The position numbers were made by a program, and so were the translations under genes. From the NCBI GenBank assembly GCA_003148945.1, contig QGGY01000003.1:372001-436000 (forward strand): a DNA stretch of 64,000 bases. The letters run 5' to 3'. How positions within the stretch are numbered: the first letter of the stretch is position 1; every line of letters begins with the position of its first letter. This document shows positions 45,220 to 54,045 of the stretch, piece by piece. Source of the DNA: Murimonas intestini. GTDB taxonomy: Bacteria; Bacillota; Clostridia; Lachnospirales; Lachnospiraceae. Below the pieces are notes generated by a model that saw only the letters and a program-made list of their open reading frames with translations, ran no database searches and was not told where the DNA came from.

Positions 45220-46026
45220 GTGAAAGTAGCGGTTTCTTCTGAAATGATTCCTTATCTGCGGACCTGTGCGGATAAAATGACAGAGGCAAATGATATAAGG
45301 ACAGCACTGGAAAAAATAAGTGCTGCCGGCTACGAGGGGGTCATGCTGGATGTTTCAAAGACAAGACTTCCTGCAGTGCAGCAAAAGAAGTATTTAGAGG
45401 AGTGCCATCTACTGCCCGCCGGCCTTCTGGTGGATGATTACAGTATGCTAAAAGAGACTGATAAACGGGAACAGCTCTTAAAAGACTGCCTGGAAATGGG
45501 ATGTGAATATATCAGTTTCACCGGCCTTGACAGAGAAGCCCTTCTGGACGCTGGCCGTGTAAAAGAGATTTCCAATGTACTGGAAGGGGCCGCTGCTGCT
45601 GCAAAAGAGCAGGGGATCAGCCTGGCGCTGAGGGTAAAGGCAGCCTGCTTTATACGCAGGGAAGGCCAGCCTGTCATCGAAGAGATCCTGGCTCAGACAA
45701 ATGCGCTTATGGTGGAGTGGAACACTTACGATATGACAGTAGGGGGAGCGTATATTCTGGAATGGCTTGAAAAGACTAAAGACAGAACACTGTGTGTCCA
45801 GTTTGAAGATTACCAGATTGATGAGGAGTCTGACACTACATTTTTGGAATGTACCCACCACATGCCATCCGGTACAGTTGGGAAAGGAAGCATTAACTGG
45901 AAAGCAGTCCTGAAAGCATGTGACGGCATACAGTGGGGCTGTGTGACAGCACGGAGACCTCAAAGTCCCATCTACAGATCAGCAGCTGATTCTCTGACAT
46001 ATCTGAAGGGGCAGATGGAAGTATAA
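45220..46026 (+). CDS. Degenerate TIM-barrel paralogue, probable pseudoenzyme (third of three)
   Basis: 268 residues, alignable to the second barrel throughout (GGAYILEWLEKTKDRT with GGDPVQWLKKLKGRT, SINWKAVLKACDG with NINWEPITKACYE). All expected metal ligands are replaced: E by C143 (RVKAAC for HNHAQE), D by N168 (EWNTYD for QIDVHW), H by Q194 (VQFEDY for IHYKDY) and E by T243 (VTARR for VEQDQ). The frame is intact, with a GGAGGAGG site and normal codon use, so it is a working gene with a non-metal role, for example a structural partner of the active barrels. A strong terminator follows and closes the operon. Confidence 0.8.
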   Translation: MKVAVSSEMIPYLRTCADKMTEANDIRTALEKISAAGYEGVMLDVSKTRLPAVQQKKYLEECHLLPAGLLVDDYSMLKETDKREQLLKDCLEMGCEYISFTGLDREALLDAGRVKEISNVLEGAAAAAKEQGISLALRVKAACFIRREGQPVIEEILAQTNALMVEWNTYDMTVGGAYILEWLEKTKDRTLCVQFEDYQIDEESDTTFLECTHHMPSGTVGKGSINWKAVLKACDGIQWGCVTARRPQSPIYRSAADSLTYLKGQMEV

Positions 46027-46028
46027 TG

Positions 46029-46080
46029 ATAATAACCTGATGTTTCGCAAGATCATATCTGCGTAACATCAGGTTATTAT
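46029..46080 (+). terminator. Terminator of the catabolic operon
   Basis: A perfect 16-bp stem (46029-46044 with 46065-46080, arms ATAATAACCTGATGTT and its complement) followed by TTGTTTT. It can work on the minus strand for the amidase genes as well. Confidence 0.88.
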
Positions 46081-46091
46081 TTGTTTTATAC

Positions 46092-47010
46092 TATGAAGCT
46101 TCTATATTGGGAAGTGCCTCAGCCGGTTATTATGACAGCTGGAAAGCCGCATTTCTCCAGTTTTTCGCACATGGCAACAGCATTGTCCTTGTTTTGAAAC
46201 GCACCTGCTTCGATTTTATACAGTCCGTCGATAAATGCAACATATACATCAAAACCAAGGGATTTCATCAAGGCAGCCTGTTCGTCTGCCGCAGCCTTTT
46301 CCTTATATGCTCCTGCCTGGACATAATAGGTGATATCCGATCCGCCACCGCCGCTGCCACCGCCTAAATATCCCATAACTTTATTTTTAAATCCAGCCCA
46401 GGTAGTGTTGCCGTTGTCATAGACAAAAGGGTTGGGGCAGATTTTGGCGTTCACGTCATAGTGGCGGATCACATGGTTGATGTCTATATCCAGCTCCTCC
46501 ATGAGATGGGCTGTCAGCCAAGCGGCAGACTCTACAGTGGCATCCTCAAAATACCAGTCTCTGTCTGTGGCGTTCATTGTGTTGTGGTTTCTTTTATGTA
46601 CGCACATCTCTATGCTGACAGAATTACTGTTCAGGGCCACCTGAAAATAGGGATGCGGCCCATCCCCCTGCAGGCCTCCGCCTATAGCCCAGGAATAGAA
46701 GTTCCTGTAATCATTTCCCTGCCATATATCACCGGCGAAGCCCACCCAGAAATCAGCAGATGCCCCAACATCGTTGTTTTTATAGTAGTCTGTATTTTCA
46801 CGGGCATCCCCCAGCGCTCCCACATAGTGGATGACGATCCATTGGAATTGTGAAGTTGAACGTCTGAGCGGGGTGTGATTTTGGTTCATTAGATTTTGAT
46901 TTATCTGCATAATGGTATCCTCCTTTTGCTTTATATTTCAAGTATAACAGGAACCATACCCAAAAAAATCAGTTATTCACCATAAATATGGGGTCATTCA
47001 CAAAACAAAG
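46092..47010. repeat. Tandem duplication, unit 1
   Basis: This unit and that at 47017-47930 match over coding region, 3' flank (TATGAAGCTT then GAAGTGCCTCAGCCGG) and 5' flank (ATCAGTTATTCACCATAAAT, GGGGTCATTCACAAAACAAA). The 5' flanks of about 60 bases are nearly identical, while the coding parts differ at many positions. Each unit holds one amidase gene. Confidence 0.88.
46119..46910 (-). CDS. N-acetylmuramoyl-L-alanine amidase with SPOR domain (copy 1)
   Basis: 263 residues. An amidase type 2 domain (about 20-180) has the zinc ligands H28 (WIVIHYVG), H150 (IRHYDV) and C158 (AKICPNP). A flexible GGGSGGGGS linker (about 183-191) leads to a C-terminal SPOR-type peptidoglycan-binding repeat (DITYYVQAGAYKEKAAADEQ ... 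YKIEAGAFQNKDNA). There is no signal peptide. It cleaves the bond between MurNAc and the stem peptide. Lack of a signal plus a SPOR domain recalls B. subtilis CwlC, which lyses the mother cell from inside. AAGGAGG precedes the ATG. Confidence 0.9.
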   Translation of the reverse strand: MQINQNLMNQNHTPLRRSTSQFQWIVIHYVGALGDARENTDYYKNNDVGASADFWVGFAGDIWQGNDYRNFYSWAIGGGLQGDGPHPYFQVALNSNSVSIEMCVHKRNHNTMNATDRDWYFEDATVESAAWLTAHLMEELDIDINHVIRHYDVNAKICPNPFVYDNGNTTWAGFKNKVMGYLGGGSGGGGSDITYYVQAGAYKEKAAADEQAALMKSLGFDVYVAFIDGLYKIEAGAFQNKDNAVAMCEKLEKCGFPAVIITG

Positions 47011-47016
47011 ATGGTT

Positions 47017-47930
47017 TATGAAGCTTTCATATTGAGAAGTACCTCAGCCGGTTGTTATTACAGCTGTAAAGCCGGTTTTTTTCAATTTTTCGCACATGGC
47101 GTCAGCTTTGTCTTTGTCCTTAAACGCCCCTGCTTCGATTTTATACAGATCGTCGGTAAATGCCACATCTACTTTAAAACCGAGAATTTTCATCAAGATA
47201 GCCTGTTCATTTGCTGTAGCTTTATCTTTATATGCCCCTGCCTGTACATAGTAGGTAATATCCGGGCTGCCGTTGCCGCCGCCCAAATATCTCACAACTT
47301 TATCTTTAAATCCAGCCCAGGTAGTCTTATCGTTGTCGTAGACAAACGGGTTGGGGCAGATCTTAGCGTTCACGTCATAGTGACGGATCACATGGTCGAT
47401 ATCTACATTCAGTTCTTCCATAAGATGGGCAGTCAGCCATGCAGCCGACTCTACAGTAGCATCCTCAAAATACCAGTCTTTGTCCGTGTCATTCATTGTG
47501 TCCTGATTTCTTTTATGTACGCACATCTCTATGCTGACAGAATTAGTGTTCAGGGCCACCTGTAAATAGGGATGGGGCCCATCCCCCTGCACTCCTCCGC
47601 CTATAGACCAGGAATAGAAATTTCTGTAATCGTTCCCCTGCCATATATCACCGGCAAAGCCTACCCAGAAATCAGCAGATGCCCCCACATCGTTCTTTTT
47701 ATAGTAGTCTGTAAGTTCACGGGCATCCTCCAGTTTATTTGCATGGTGGATGACGATCCATTGGAATTGTGAATTAGAACGTCTAAGCGGTGTGTGATTT
47801 TGGCGCATTAAGTTTTGATTTATCTGCATAATGGTATCCTCCTTTTAATTTACATTTCAAGTATAACAGGAACCATACCCCAAAAAAATCAGTTATTCAC
47901 CATAAATATGGGGTCATTCACAAAACAAAA
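47017..47930. repeat. Tandem duplication, unit 2
   Basis: Second copy of the amidase unit, offset about 920-925 bases from unit 1. The sharp end of similarity at about 47930 and 47010 suggests an unequal-crossover duplication. Confidence 0.88.
47044..47829 (-). CDS. N-acetylmuramoyl-L-alanine amidase with SPOR domain (copy 2)
   Basis: 261 residues, about 85 percent identical by eye to copy 1, with the same zinc ligands (VIHHANK, IRHYDV, AKICPNP), no signal peptide and a shorter linker (GGGNGSP). Differences cluster in the SPOR domain and in the loop after the first histidine (HHANKLEDAREL against HYVGALGDAREN), which may change substrate preference. Its upstream region has a TATACT box but no good -35, so a sporulation sigma factor is possible. 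Confidence 0.9.
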   Translation of the reverse strand: MQINQNLMRQNHTPLRRSNSQFQWIVIHHANKLEDARELTDYYKKNDVGASADFWVGFAGDIWQGNDYRNFYSWSIGGGVQGDGPHPYLQVALNTNSVSIEMCVHKRNQDTMNDTDKDWYFEDATVESAAWLTAHLMEELNVDIDHVIRHYDVNAKICPNPFVYDNDKTTWAGFKDKVVRYLGGGNGSPDITYYVQAGAYKDKATANEQAILMKILGFKVDVAFTDDLYKIEAGAFKDKDKADAMCEKLKKTGFTAVITTG

Positions 47931-47943
47931 AGGTTTTTGGCAG

Positions 47944-48468
47944 TTATTGCTGCTTCATGCAGTACTCTTTTATGATATCACGGAATATTTCCACATGTAT
48001 CTGTTCGTCTTCCACGATCCGCTTCAGGTTATCAATGATATTCTCATCCTGGATGGCGGCCATCTGGCGCTCATATTTTTCAATGGCTGCAAGCTCGTTG
48101 TGCAGCACATTTTCCATTATTGCAGGAAGGGCAGTGGGATATTTGTTGTAGCCTGGCGTCCAGTAAAGCCGGCTGCGGCCGCGCTGGGTCCAGAGCCTTG
48201 GATTTCCTCCCAGCTGCAGGGTGAGCTGTCCGAATATGTTCAGATGATGCATCTCAACAATGCTGATCTTGTGAAAAATATAAGAGATTTCCTCATAACT
48301 GTGTGTAATAAGGTTATTATAGATATAGCTGGAGACAGCTGTCATCTCTGAGTTGGCTCCGCCCATATTGTCCTGCATCCAGCTGGCATAGACGTTATTT
48401 TGACAGGCAGGTGCGATTTCTGGGTATGGAGAAGATGAGGCAAAAGACATATCCTGGATATTCAACAT
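47944..48468 (-). CDS. Ferritin-like diiron/dimanganese protein
   Basis: 174 residues, four-helix bundle. Metal ligands are plausible as E41 (NSEMTAVSSY), E72-x2-H75 (IVEMHHLN), E125 (NELAAIEKYE) and E155-x2-H158 (DEQIHVEIF). It resembles the rubrerythrin/manganese-catalase-like proteins, including CotJC-type spore proteins; the segment WTQRGRSRLYWTPGYN between the two halves is a long loop with a possible protein contact role. Whether it acts as catalase, oxidase or structural coat protein cannot be told. It has a GGGAGG-type site (reverse of CTCCC) before its ATG. Confidence 0.8.
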   Translation of the reverse strand: MLNIQDMSFASSSPYPEIAPACQNNVYASWMQDNMGGANSEMTAVSSYIYNNLITHSYEEISYIFHKISIVEMHHLNIFGQLTLQLGGNPRLWTQRGRSRLYWTPGYNKYPTALPAIMENVLHNELAAIEKYERQMAAIQDENIIDNLKRIVEDEQIHVEIFRDIIKEYCMKQQ

Positions 48469-48536
48469 GGATTTCCTCCCAAAAGGGTTTTATGGTAAAT
48501 TTTATGTCCGCAGCTGAAATAATATGAACTGCCCCG

Positions 48537-48565
48537 TTGTCAATTTCCATATTTTATGCTATGAT
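48537..48565 (+). promoter_or_regulatory. Promoter of glnS
   Basis: TTGTCA (48537-48542), 17 bases, TATGAT (48560-48565), about 78 bases before the start codon. Confidence 0.7.
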
Positions 48566-48643
48566 GGAATATCACATAAAGCAGCTGACATGGCTGAATT
48601 AGCAGTTATGGGCAGCTATTATAAAAGTTAACTGGAGGGTATC

Positions 48644-50314
48644 ATGGAAAAGGAGATTATTTCCAAGAATTTTATTGAGCAGATCATTGAGAAGGATCTG
48701 GCAGAGGGCCATTGCGATACGGTGCATACACGTTTCCCGCCTGAACCGAACGGATATCTGCATATAGGGCACGCCAAATCTATACTGCTGAATTACGGGC
48801 TGGCACAGAAATACAACGGCACTTTTAATCTGCGCTTTGATGACACAAACCCGACAAAGGAAAAAGTAGAGTTTGTAGAGTCTATTAAGAAGGATATTGA
48901 ATGGCTGGGCGCTGACTGGGAGGACAGGCTCTTCTTTGCATCCGACTATTTTGAACAGATGTATGAGGCAGCTGTAAAGCTGATCAAAAAGGGAAAGGCA
49001 TATGTCTGTGACCTGCTCCCGGAAGAGATCAGAGAATACCGCGGGACCCTTACTGAACCGGGAAAGGACAGCCCCTGCAGAAACAGAAGCATTGAAGAGA
49101 ATTTAGAGCTTTTTGAGAACATGAAAAATGGTGTATATAAAGATGGGGAGAAGGTACTTCGCGCCAGGATAGATATGTCTTCCCCGAATATTAATATGCG
49201 TGACCCGATCATCTACAGGGTGGCTCATATGAACCATCACAGGACCGGCGATACATGGTGCATATATCCCATGTATGATTTTGCCCATCCTATCGAGGAC
49301 GCAATTGAAGGCATCACACACTCTATCTGCACACTGGAATTTGAAGACCACAGGCCTCTATATGACTGGGTAGTCAGGGAACTGGAATATGAGATGCCGC
49401 CAAAACAGATAGAATTTGCCAAGCTTTATCTGACAAATGTAGTCACAGGAAAACGTTATATTAAAAGGCTGGTAGAAGAAGGCATCGTGGATGGCTGGGA
49501 TGACCCCAGGCTGGTTTCAATAGCAGCTCTGCGCCGCAGAGGTTTTACACCGGAATCGATCAAGATGTTTGTGGAGCTGTGCGGAGTGAGTAAAAGCCAG
49601 AGTTCCGTTGACTATGCTATGCTGGAATACTGCATCAGGGAAGACTTAAAGCTGAAACGCCCGCGTATGATGGCAGTACTTGATCCTGTAAAGCTGATCA
49701 TTGACAATTATCCGGAAGATGAGATGGAATATCTGGATATTGATAATAATCTTGAGAATGAAAGCCTGGGTACGCGTAAAGTTCCTTTTGGAAGAGAGCT
49801 CTATATTGACAGGGAAGATTTTATGGAGAATCCTCCTAAAAAATATTTCAGGCTCTTCCCGGGAAATGAGGTCCGCCTTATGGGCGCATACTTTGTAAAA
49901 TGTGTCAGCTACGAAAAGGATGAGGACGGAAAAGTGACAGAGATCCACTGCACCTATGATCCTGAGACAAAATGCGGTTCAGGTTTTGCAGGGCGCAAGG
50001 TAAAAGGAACCATCCACTGGGTGGCTGCCAAAACGGCTGTCAAGGCAGAAGTACGCCTTTACGAAAATATTATTGATGAAGAAAAAGGTGTCTATAATGA
50101 GGACGGCAGCCTGAATCTGAATCCGAATTCTCTGACTGTTTTAAAGGACTGCTATCTGGAACCGAATTTTTCAGATGCCAAAGCATATGAAAGTTTCCAG
50201 TTTGTCCGTCAGGGCTTTTTCTGTGTAGATGCCAGGGATTCCAGACCGGATGCCCTTGTATTTAACAGGATAGTTTCATTAAAGAGTTCCTTTAAACTGC
50301 CTAAGGCTGAGTAG
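48644..50314 (+). CDS. glnS: Glutaminyl-tRNA synthetase
   Basis: 556 residues, class I synthetase. HIGH-type motif in [16 protein letters not shown] (about 33-47), NLRFDDTNP, and the GlnRS-specific [17 protein letters not shown]. The KMSKS-equivalent loop, MSKR in the E. coli enzyme, reads TGKR here (T268-R271 in NVVTGKRY). The C-terminal anticodon-binding beta barrels follow ([19 protein letters not shown]). Direct Gln-tRNA charging is less common in Firmicutes, where GatCAB amidation prevails. MocR follows 32 bases downstream. Confidence 0.96.
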   Translation: MEKEIISKNFIEQIIEKDLAEGHCDTVHTRFPPEPNGYLHIGHAKSILLNYGLAQKYNGTFNLRFDDTNPTKEKVEFVESIKKDIEWLGADWEDRLFFASDYFEQMYEAAVKLIKKGKAYVCDLLPEEIREYRGTLTEPGKDSPCRNRSIEENLELFENMKNGVYKDGEKVLRARIDMSSPNINMRDPIIYRVAHMNHHRTGDTWCIYPMYDFAHPIEDAIEGITHSICTLEFEDHRPLYDWVVRELEYEMPPKQIEFAKLYLTNVVTGKRYIKRLVEEGIVDGWDDPRLVSIAALRRRGFTPESIKMFVELCGVSKSQSSVDYAMLEYCIREDLKLKRPRMMAVLDPVKLIIDNYPEDEMEYLDIDNNLENESLGTRKVPFGRELYIDREDFMENPPKKYFRLFPGNEVRLMGAYFVKCVSYEKDEDGKVTEIHCTYDPETKCGSGFAGRKVKGTIHWVAAKTAVKAEVRLYENIIDEEKGVYNEDGSLNLNPNSLTVLKDCYLEPNFSDAKAYESFQFVRQGFFCVDARDSRPDALVFNRIVSLKSSFKLPKAE

Positions 50315-50346
50315 CTTAGCGTATGGGTCAATATCAGAGGTAAAAG

Positions 50347-51801
50347 ATGACAGAACTTACGATCAGCCTGGATACAAAGAGTTCCAGGCCTCTGTATGAA
50401 CAGATATATGCATATATAAAGGAAGAGATACAAGCAGGAGGGCTGCCTTTTAAAGAAAGGCTGCCCTCTTCCAGAAATCTGGCTAAGTATCTGCAGGTAA
50501 GCAGGAGCACGGTGGATCTGGCCTATGAGCAGCTCCTCTCAGAAGGTTATATTGAATCAATTCCATGCAGGGGGTATTTTGTAAGTGAACTGGATGGGCT
50601 TTGCTTTCTGAAGCAGGAGACAGAAGAGGAAAAGGAAGATAAAGAGGAAGAAAACTCCAGGTATGACTATGATTTTTCACCGTATGGCATAGATGTGGCC
50701 AGTTTTCCCCAGAGTGCATGGAGAAAAGTGTCTAAGTCCATCCTGTCTGAGGAAAACCATGATTATTTCCAGCTGGGCGATCCAAACGGGGAGATATTGC
50801 TGCGCAGGACGATAGCAGAGTATCTCCACCAGGCCAGGGGGGTCAACTGTACTGCCTCACAGGTGATCGTCGGGGCAGGAAATGACTATCTGCTTATGCT
50901 TCTGTGTACCATCTGCGGCAGGGAGTATAAGATAGCCATGGAAAATCCTACTTACATGAAGGCCTACAGGGTTCTGAAGATGCTCTCAAAGGAAATGGTG
51001 ACGATCCCCATGGACCAGGAGGGGATGAAGGTGGATGCGCTGGAGAAGTCCGGGGCGGAGATGGCATACGTGATGCCGTCACACCAGTATCCGTTGGGTA
51101 CTGTCATGCCGATCAGACGCAGGATGGAGCTGCTGCGCTGGGCTGTGAAAAAGGAAGGGCGGTACATCATCGAGGATGACTATGACAGTGAATTCCGTTA
51201 TAAAGGAAAGCCGATCCCAAGCCTTCAGGGGTATGATAATGCGGGAAAGGTAGTTTATATAGGAACATTTTCCAGATCTATCGCGCCGTCTATCCGTATC
51301 AGCTATATGGTGCTGCCCCACAGTCTTCTGGAACTGTATCAGAGAAGAGGCGCACTGTTCTCATCAACTGTCTCCAGGGTGGATCAGATGATCATAACGA
51401 GATTTCTGAAAGAAGGTCATTTTGAACGCCATCTCAACAGAATGAGGGCTGTCTACAAAGGACGGCATGACCTGCTTCTGGAATGCCTGAAGCAGAATGG
51501 CATCCTTGACATCTGCCGTGTGTCAGGCGAAAATGCAGGAGTTCATATTCTTCTGGAATTTGTAAATGGAATGGGGGAACAGAAAGCCATAGACCAAGCA
51601 GCAAATGAAGGTGTAAGAGTCTACGGTCTGTCAGATTACTGTGTGGATATCCCGGAAGATATACGGGAAAAGACGACTGTCAGTGAGGGAGGAGCGCTGC
51701 CCGGCATACAGGCCACAGTGATGCTGGGTTATGCAAATATGAAGGAAGAAGAAATAGAGGAAGCTGTCAGAAGACTTGGCAGGGCATGGCACAGCCTATA
51801 A
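50347..51801 (+). CDS. MocR-type regulator (GntR winged helix plus aminotransferase-like domain)
   Basis: 484 residues. N-terminal GntR helix-turn-helix (about 10-80): RPLYEQIYAYIKEEIQ and LPSSRNLAKYLQVSRSTVDLAY. A charged linker (EEEKEDKEEEN) leads to the class I aminotransferase-like domain. In MocR proteins PLP is held by a lysine in GTFSK; here the sequence is GTFSRSIAPSIRISYMVLP, with R310 in its place, so PLP could bind only non-covalently if at all. VMPSHQYPLGTVMP and EDDYDSEFRY are otherwise intact. The target is unknown; MocR proteins usually control neighbouring metabolic or vitamin B6 genes. Confidence 0.9.
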   Translation: MTELTISLDTKSSRPLYEQIYAYIKEEIQAGGLPFKERLPSSRNLAKYLQVSRSTVDLAYEQLLSEGYIESIPCRGYFVSELDGLCFLKQETEEEKEDKEEENSRYDYDFSPYGIDVASFPQSAWRKVSKSILSEENHDYFQLGDPNGEILLRRTIAEYLHQARGVNCTASQVIVGAGNDYLLMLLCTICGREYKIAMENPTYMKAYRVLKMLSKEMVTIPMDQEGMKVDALEKSGAEMAYVMPSHQYPLGTVMPIRRRMELLRWAVKKEGRYIIEDDYDSEFRYKGKPIPSLQGYDNAGKVVYIGTFSRSIAPSIRISYMVLPHSLLELYQRRGALFSSTVSRVDQMIITRFLKEGHFERHLNRMRAVYKGRHDLLLECLKQNGILDICRVSGENAGVHILLEFVNGMGEQKAIDQAANEGVRVYGLSDYCVDIPEDIREKTTVSEGGALPGIQATVMLGYANMKEEEIEEAVRRLGRAWHSL

Positions 51802-51808
51802 AATTAAT

Positions 51809-51849
51809 ACAGGCTGCCGCATGAGGGATTTCATCTTGCGGCAGCCTGT
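51809..51849 (+). terminator. Intrinsic terminator after the MocR gene
   Basis: ACAGGCTGCCGCA (51809-51821) and TGCGGCAGCCTGT (51837-51849) form a perfect 13-bp stem followed by TTT. It may also end the convergent reductase transcript. Confidence 0.88.
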
Positions 51850-51930
51850 TTTAGACATTTTACCTTTTGGTCCATATCAGCGTACACGGGTGCTCCGCAG
51901 CCAAAACCGCTGGTGCTTCAGAGTTGTCCC

Positions 51931-53907
51931 TTACAGACTAAGTCCGCAGTAATATCCCTGTGATACAGCGGTTGCAATGGAGTCAGGCTGTACACTGTCA
52001 CCTGCATTGTACACTTCATCTATTTTGCCCTTTAATTCTTCGTAAAGAGATGCATCAGCCCGGTCACCTACGGCGGCGATGACGGTATCGGCAGGTATAG
52101 TGTGTGCCTGGCCGTCAGCATCCAGATAAGTCACAGAAGTATCTGTGATCTCCTGACAGCGGCAGGAGGTATATAATTCTACATTCAGTCCCTTCAGATG
52201 TCCCATCAGTATGGTGCGGGCCACATTCACCATTTTTCCGGCCATAGTATCCAGCATTTCAATAACAGTCACCTTTTTGCCCTTTTCGGCCAGATACTCA
52301 GCTGTCTCACATCCTACTACACCGCCTCCTATAATGACGATCCGGTCACCGGATTCTCTGCCGGTGAGTATCTCTTTTGCAGACACTGTCTTGTCAAAGC
52401 CGGGAATAGGAAGTACAGGAGGCTTTACACCTGTTGCACAGACAACAGCATCTGGTTTCATCCGGAGAATATCCTGGGCTGTCAGTGTACTGCCAAGATG
52501 AACATCAACATGATTCAATTCCAGCTGACGTTCCAGATATGGGATCAGCGGGATCATATTTTCTTTGTGGGGAGGAGCCACTGCGTAGAACATCTGGCCG
52601 CCGATTCTGTCACCCCGCTCATACAATGAGACGTGGTGGCCGCGTTTTGCAGCTATTCTGGCAGCTTCCACTCCTGCCACACCGCCGCCTGCAACTACCA
52701 CATTTTTTGGAGTTTCTGCCATGGGGATCGTATAGTCATTATCATCATGCCCCAGGACAGCATTTCCTGAGCATCTGGCACATTCACCGTCCTGAAGCTG
52801 AGAATCGATGCATACTCCGCAGCCCAGACAGGGACGTATCTCGTCCTCACGGCCCTGATCTATGAGATTTACAAGGTCTGGCTGTACTAATACTCCTTTT
52901 CCGATAAAGATAAAGTCACACTGTCCGGATGTCAGTGCCGCCTCCGCTACATTGGGATCCTGAGCCCGTCCTCCGCCTATCATTTTGATCGTGGCGGGTG
53001 AGCCTGTCATCTGCTGGATTCCCATCTTTAAAGCCATGCACAGCCCGACAGCCTGCCCTTTTGGTGACGCTGTATCCGGCATATCCTCCATTGATGCCTC
53101 TTTCTTCCAGGTACCTGCAAGAACCTCCAGGGCATCCACGCCTTCATCCTGAAAGCGTTTTGCATAATACATGCCATCCTGCATTGTAATACCTGCATCT
53201 TCCCCCTGTTCAACTGCACTGAGCTTTACTGCGATCGTAAAATCATCACCGCAGAGCTCACGTATCCTGCGTATGATATTCAGATGGAAGCGCACCCGGT
53301 TTTCCGGATTTCCGCCATATTCGTCTGTCCGGACATTTGCAGTGGAAGAGAGGAACTGTTCCCCCAGATAATAACCCACACTATGTATCTCTACTCCGTC
53401 AAAGCCTGATTTTTTGGCGCGCAGTGCAGCCTGTGCATATTTTTCTTCAATTGCGTGTATCTCATCAATTGTGAGCGCCCTGGGTTCTTCATTGCTCAGC
53501 CCCATCATAAAGGAATAAGGCATGGCTACGGCGCTGGGGCCGACTGGCTGGCTGCCGGTGATAGCCCTTCTGGCGCCGCGTCCTGTGTGGCTGATCTGCA
53601 GCAGGCACTTTGCTCCATTTTCATGTATTGCTTCAGCCAGCTTCGTCATTCCGGGAATATATTTATCGTCATCGATTACCAGCATTCTGGAAGTATTCAG
53701 TCCCAGCGGTGTATCAACACATGTCACCTCCACCATGATAAGGCCGATACCGCCTTTGGCACGTTCAGCATAGTGATTGATAACAGCCGGGCTTACATGT
53801 CCATGATCTGACTGGCTCATACCCATTGCACACATGACTGTCTTGTTCCTGATCTCCAGGCTGCCGATTTTTCCTGGCGACAGCAGAGTTGGATAATTTG
53901 TGTTCAT
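51931..53907 (-). CDS. NADH:flavin oxidoreductase with FAD/NAD(P) domain (2,4-dienoyl-CoA reductase type)
   Basis: 658 residues. N-terminal old-yellow-enzyme barrel (NKTVMCAMGMSQSDHGHV, LQISHTGRGARRA, GFDGVEIHSVGYYL), then a 4Fe-4S cluster region (CLGCGVCIDSQLQDGECARC), then an FAD fold (NVVVAGGGVAGVEAARIAAK) and an NAD(P) fold (RIVIIGGGVVGCETAEYLAE). Relatives reduce enoates, trimethylamine, and steroid or bile acid rings (BaiH/BaiCD type). ATG 53907 has AAGGAGGG upstream. Its promoter and an operator-like palindrome face the divergent TetR gene. Confidence 0.92.
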   Translation of the reverse strand: MNTNYPTLLSPGKIGSLEIRNKTVMCAMGMSQSDHGHVSPAVINHYAERAKGGIGLIMVEVTCVDTPLGLNTSRMLVIDDDKYIPGMTKLAEAIHENGAKCLLQISHTGRGARRAITGSQPVGPSAVAMPYSFMMGLSNEEPRALTIDEIHAIEEKYAQAALRAKKSGFDGVEIHSVGYYLGEQFLSSTANVRTDEYGGNPENRVRFHLNIIRRIRELCGDDFTIAVKLSAVEQGEDAGITMQDGMYYAKRFQDEGVDALEVLAGTWKKEASMEDMPDTASPKGQAVGLCMALKMGIQQMTGSPATIKMIGGGRAQDPNVAEAALTSGQCDFIFIGKGVLVQPDLVNLIDQGREDEIRPCLGCGVCIDSQLQDGECARCSGNAVLGHDDNDYTIPMAETPKNVVVAGGGVAGVEAARIAAKRGHHVSLYERGDRIGGQMFYAVAPPHKENMIPLIPYLERQLELNHVDVHLGSTLTAQDILRMKPDAVVCATGVKPPVLPIPGFDKTVSAKEILTGRESGDRIVIIGGGVVGCETAEYLAEKGKKVTVIEMLDTMAGKMVNVARTILMGHLKGLNVELYTSCRCQEITDTSVTYLDADGQAHTIPADTVIAAVGDRADASLYEELKGKIDEVYNAGDSVQPDSIATAVSQGYYCGLSL

Positions 53908-53940
53908 AAAAACCCTCCTTAGTGAATTGAAATCATAAAA

Positions 53941-53953
53941 TGAATTAGATTCA
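53941..53953. promoter_or_regulatory. Palindromic operator-like site
   Basis: TGAATTAGATTCA, a 13-base inverted repeat (TGAAT-TAG-ATTCA) placed at the expected start of reductase transcription. A natural site for the divergent TetR protein. Confidence 0.55.
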
Positions 53954-53959
53954 CTTTTT

Positions 53960-53988
53960 ATAGTACGGGATTTTTTGGGAAAAGTCAA
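53960..53988 (-). promoter_or_regulatory. Promoter of the flavin oxidoreductase gene
   Basis: Minus strand TTGACT (53983-53988), 17 bases, TACTAT (53960-53965), just upstream of the palindrome. Confidence 0.65.
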
Positions 53989-54045
53989 TGAGGAAATACC
54001 GTTTAGCGGAATAACCAGTTATGATTTACAAAAAAGCGGTGAGGT

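Noticed and set aside
46119-47829. Prophage lysis cassette
   Set aside because: No holin, structural, integrase or regulator phage gene lies nearby; the neighbours are metabolic and glnS.
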